Assembly: GCA_022792175.1 (NCBI GenBank)
Contig: JAAWAN010000012.1
Coordinates: forward strand, 1-41,189
From: Provencibacterium sp.
Lineage (GTDB): Bacteria > Bacillota > Clostridia > Oscillospirales > Ruminococcaceae
Length of the DNA stretch: 41,189 nucleotides
Direction: 5' to 3'
Below, in pieces: positions 39,551-41,189 of this stretch. A program made the translations under genes and the position numbers. A model generated the notes under the pieces. That model did not search any database. It saw nothing but the letters and a program-made list of their open reading frames with translations, and had not been told where the DNA came from. Positions within the stretch are counted from its first letter, which is position 1. Each line of letters begins with the position of its first letter.

Positions 39551-40705
39551 ATGAGCGAATCGGAGGAGGATATGGCAATGGAATATGCAGAGCAGGCCCG
39601 CGCCATGAAAAAGCAGCAAAAGGAAAAGGAGGAGGCCGCCTCGTTTTGTGAACGCGTAGAGCGGTTCTGGAACTGGTTTGTGCAGAATGAACAGCGGCTT
39701 GCGCAGCTGGTGGAGAGCAGGTCGAGCGTTGAAACGGATACCATTATCCTGACATTCAGCGAGGGGACCAATCAGATCTGCAGAGGGCTGCATTTTCATG
39801 TCGGCGGCGAGTATGAATTTACCTTCGCCGTCTCCGGCCGGGACTATCTTTTTTACCTGCTGCCCTACATCATTGCCCGCAGGCCGCAGAGCCTGCAGCA
39901 TGACTGGAAGTTTTATCCCTATATGCAGAGCGCGCAGGGAGAGGATTTCACCATCCGGATGAACGACATTTCTGCAAGCGCGGGCAGCGTTCAGGTGGGG
40001 ATGGAGTATGACGCTGAGAGAAACAGCTTTGTTCTGCACTTTTGGAGCGAGGCGCTGGCGCAGGCAGAGGAGCAGCTGGCCTACACCATCTTTTACCTGC
40101 TGATGGAGCACAGCATCGGCGAGGGGGCCTCGCACATTTTTATTGAGGATGTGCAGCGTGCCGCCGGGCCGCAGGAGGGCACCTTCCCGCTCACCGAGCT
40201 GGAAGGGCGCATGCGCCAGAAGATTCAGGAGGCGGGCAAGGAGTTTTATGCGCTGCCCAGCGAGCGCTACACTTTGTATGAGCTGAATCCGGAGGAGGGG
40301 GGCGAACCCCGCTTTGATGTGCTCTTCGGCACCACCTGCTTTACCGGGCTGGTCGGCGATTATTATGCGGATGACGCCACCAATGCGGACGGCCTGCTCG
40401 GCTGCGGGGCCAGGGCGGTTTATCTCAGTTTTCCCATTGCCGGCCGCGATGGGCAGCAGGTGCTCGATTTGCGCCATCAGCTGCAGGACAGGCTGGAATC
40501 CGAGGTGCTGGGCGAGCGCGGGAGCGGCCGGGAGGCAGGCATTCTTCTGGGCGGGGCTATCGGAAACGAGCGCGCCTATATCGACCTTTTGATTTATGAT
40601 GAAAAGACCTTTGAGCAGAAGCTTCGGTGCCTTGCCGGCTGTGGGGAGGAGTTTTCCCTTGGCGAGTTTAAGCGCCACAGCCCCCTGCGCCCGCTCGCCT
40701 TCTGA
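39551..40705 (+). CDS. Soluble protein of unknown function
   Basis: A 384-residue protein without signal peptide or membrane segments, acidic, with a Lys/Glu-rich N-terminal helix (AMKKQQKEKEEAASF) followed by FWNWFVQNEQRLAQLV, an opening I have seen in uncharacterised bacterial proteins of Firmicutes and Bacteroidetes. A central alternating hydrophobic part (RGLHFHVGGEYEFTFAVSG, VQVGMEYDAERNSFVLHFW) suggests a beta-rich domain. No catalytic motif was found and I cannot name the family. The start at 39551 has AAGGGAAG 6 bases upstream; a second ATG, 24 bases later (MAMEYAEQ), is possible. It is a single gene with its own unusual leader. Confidence 0.8.
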   Translation: MSESEEDMAMEYAEQARAMKKQQKEKEEAASFCERVERFWNWFVQNEQRLAQLVESRSSVETDTIILTFSEGTNQICRGLHFHVGGEYEFTFAVSGRDYLFYLLPYIIARRPQSLQHDWKFYPYMQSAQGEDFTIRMNDISASAGSVQVGMEYDAERNSFVLHFWSEALAQAEEQLAYTIFYLLMEHSIGEGASHIFIEDVQRAAGPQEGTFPLTELEGRMRQKIQEAGKEFYALPSERYTLYELNPEEGGEPRFDVLFGTTCFTGLVGDYYADDATNADGLLGCGARAVYLSFPIAGRDGQQVLDLRHQLQDRLESEVLGERGSGREAGILLGGAIGNERAYIDLLIYDEKTFEQKLRCLAGCGEEFSLGEFKRHSPLRPLAF

Positions 40706-40716
40706 AAAAGGACAGC

Positions 40717-40743
40717 GCCCATTTTGGGCCGGCACCCTTTTTC
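40717..40743 (+). terminator. Weak terminator after the unknown-function gene
   Basis: GCCCA (40717-40721) pairs with TGGGC (40725-40729); a run CCCTTTTTC follows after 8 bases. The stem is short and the T-run displaced, so this is only a candidate. Confidence 0.35.
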
Positions 40744-40809
40744 TCAGGATTTCGGAAATCAAAAAGGTCTGGTTGCAAAGCTGGACAATAACCCGAAAAA
40801 CGGACAGTG

Positions 40810-40855
40810 AAAAAAGAGGCCTCCTGTTGTAGAATAAAAGCTACGACAGGAGGCC
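40810..40855 (-). terminator. Outward-facing terminator near the IS left end
   Basis: GGCCTCCTGTTGTAG (40818-40832) pairs with CTACGACAGGAGGCC (40841-40855), with one G-T pair. On the minus strand TCTTTTTTC follows. In the relic copy the corresponding base A is G, still pairing with T, so the structure is conserved while the sequence drifts. Confidence 0.75.
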
Positions 40856-40883
40856 ATCTATATGCGCAGAACATTATACAAAA

Positions 40884-41166
40884 GTGGAGCCGTTAAGCGG
40901 GGAAGTATTCCGGCGGAAAGCGGCGGGAGAAACGGACCGGGAAATAGCGGAAAGCTATAGCCTGACGCTCAAGCAGATCAAAAAGCTCATCACACGGCAG
41001 AATAACAAAGCCCAAAGGATAGCAGACGGTTATGTTCCCCGAGCGAAGGGACACCCCCCGCAAGAACCCGGCAAAGGAAGAAACACAGCGCAGCAACGAG
41101 CTGGCGGAACTGCGTATGCAGGTGGAGCTGCTGCGAAATTTTCTGTCTGAAGCTGGAAGGAGGTGA
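40884..41166 (+). pseudogene. IS3-type orfA (helix-turn-helix), frameshifted
   Basis: From a GTG at 40884 the frame reads through VFRRKAAGETDREIAESYSL and TLKQIKKLITRQNNKAQRIA, a helix-turn-helix of the orfA type, to YVPRAKGH. At the run of six C (41054-41059) the sense frame changes by one: the following sequence makes sense only as RKNPAKEETQRSNELAELRM then QVELLRNFLSEAGRR, the leucine-zipper part, ending at TGA 41164-41166. A single extra C explains it. The upstream ATG at 40862 (MRRTLYKS), shared with the relic, is out of frame with this. So the gene appears inactivated, unless the C-run is a slippage site. Confidence 0.75.
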
Positions 41167-41189
41167 AGCTGAAGTATCGAGTCATGGAA
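41163..41189 (+). CDS. IS3-type orfB transposase, first nine codons only
   Basis: GTG at 41163 overlaps the orfA stop as GTGA and reads KLKYRVME up to the window end. GGAAGGAGG lies directly in front. The relic at 15403-15667 continues the same frame as RFRNKYSIAAMCLVFEVSRS before its deletion, the usual beginning of IS3-family DDE transposases. Confidence 0.7.

Larger units (their letters stand above)
40758..41189 (+). mobile_element. Left part of an IS3-type insertion sequence, cut by the window end
   Basis: Starts with ATCAAAAAGGTCTGGTTGC, the same end as the relic at 15403-15667 (opposite orientation). It then has the outward-facing terminator hairpin, a damaged orfA and the start of orfB overlapping it. 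The layout (two overlapping frames, orfB starting KLKYRVME, whose continuation in the relic reads FRNKYSIAAMCLVFEVSRSG) is that of IS3-family elements. The right end lies beyond the window. Identity of the first 140 bases with the relic shows both derive from one family. Confidence 0.85.

Noticed and set aside
39515-40762. 415-codon minus-strand frame opposite the 384-residue protein gene
   Set aside because: Longer than the sense frame, but lacks a ribosome site and runs into the IS end; the plus strand has promoter, leader and start signals.
1-41189. CRISPR array or other regularly spaced repeats
   Set aside because: No set of three or more regularly spaced direct repeats with unique spacers was seen; the three-repeat leader at 39387-39458 includes an inverted copy.

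Overview
The window looks like a chromosomal segment of a gut-type, moderately high-GC Clostridia bacterium. An Oscillospiraceae/Ruminococcaceae relative is my best guess. This is inferred from the AGGAGG-type ribosome binding sites, frequent GTG/TTG starts, TTGACA/TATAAT promoters, BlaI-BlaR1, TetR and GntR-LacI regulators, and a two-gene IS3-type insertion sequence. No rRNA, CRISPR array, phage module or plasmid origin was seen.

Layout. 1-1330: two tRNA genes (Asn, Met) followed by an AT-rich gene for a small membrane protein, out of character with the rest. 1370-2713: a Gfo/Idh/MocA sugar-type oxidoreductase. 3150-6861: a BlaI-type repressor and a very large BlaR1-type membrane metallopeptidase whose outer part is not a penicillin-binding domain but contains a GLUG-like stretch. 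The pair lies behind a promoter with two direct-repeat operators. 7165-11111: a TetR regulator, a P-loop kinase, a small SAM methyltransferase and an MFS exporter. TetR and the exporter share a nearly identical palindromic operator. Two tiny acidic proteins flank this block on the opposite strand. 11228-15384: a cytoplasmic GH95-type fucosidase and an unrecognised 552-residue membrane protein. 15403-15667: a short inverted-repeat-bounded relic of the insertion sequence that begins at 40758. 15682-18886: a nucleoside hydrolase and a HelD-type helicase.

19255-36236 is surface polysaccharide and sugar-uptake territory. A methyltransferase/double-GT2 fusion lies downstream of a sugar ABC importer operon (two permeases, lipoprotein, sulfatase), which diverges from a GntR-LacI regulator across an AraR-like operator region. 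Next comes a block on the minus strand: GT4, GT2, rmlA, rmlC, rmlB, rmlD, then the Wzm/Wzt-type ABC exporter. Together these would make dTDP-L-rhamnose, assemble a rhamnose-containing glycan on the cytoplasmic side and export it.

36416-41189: a mannonate/fructuronate oxidoreductase, an EamA transporter, a soluble protein of unknown function behind a promoter region with three repeats able to pair alternately, and the left end of an IS3-type element with a damaged orfA, cut by the window end.

The most interesting points are the GLUG-bearing BlaR1 and its operators, the TetR operator pair around an unusual kinase/methyltransferase cargo, the internally deleted IS relic that still carries a working-looking terminator, and the three-repeat leader at 39379-39458.
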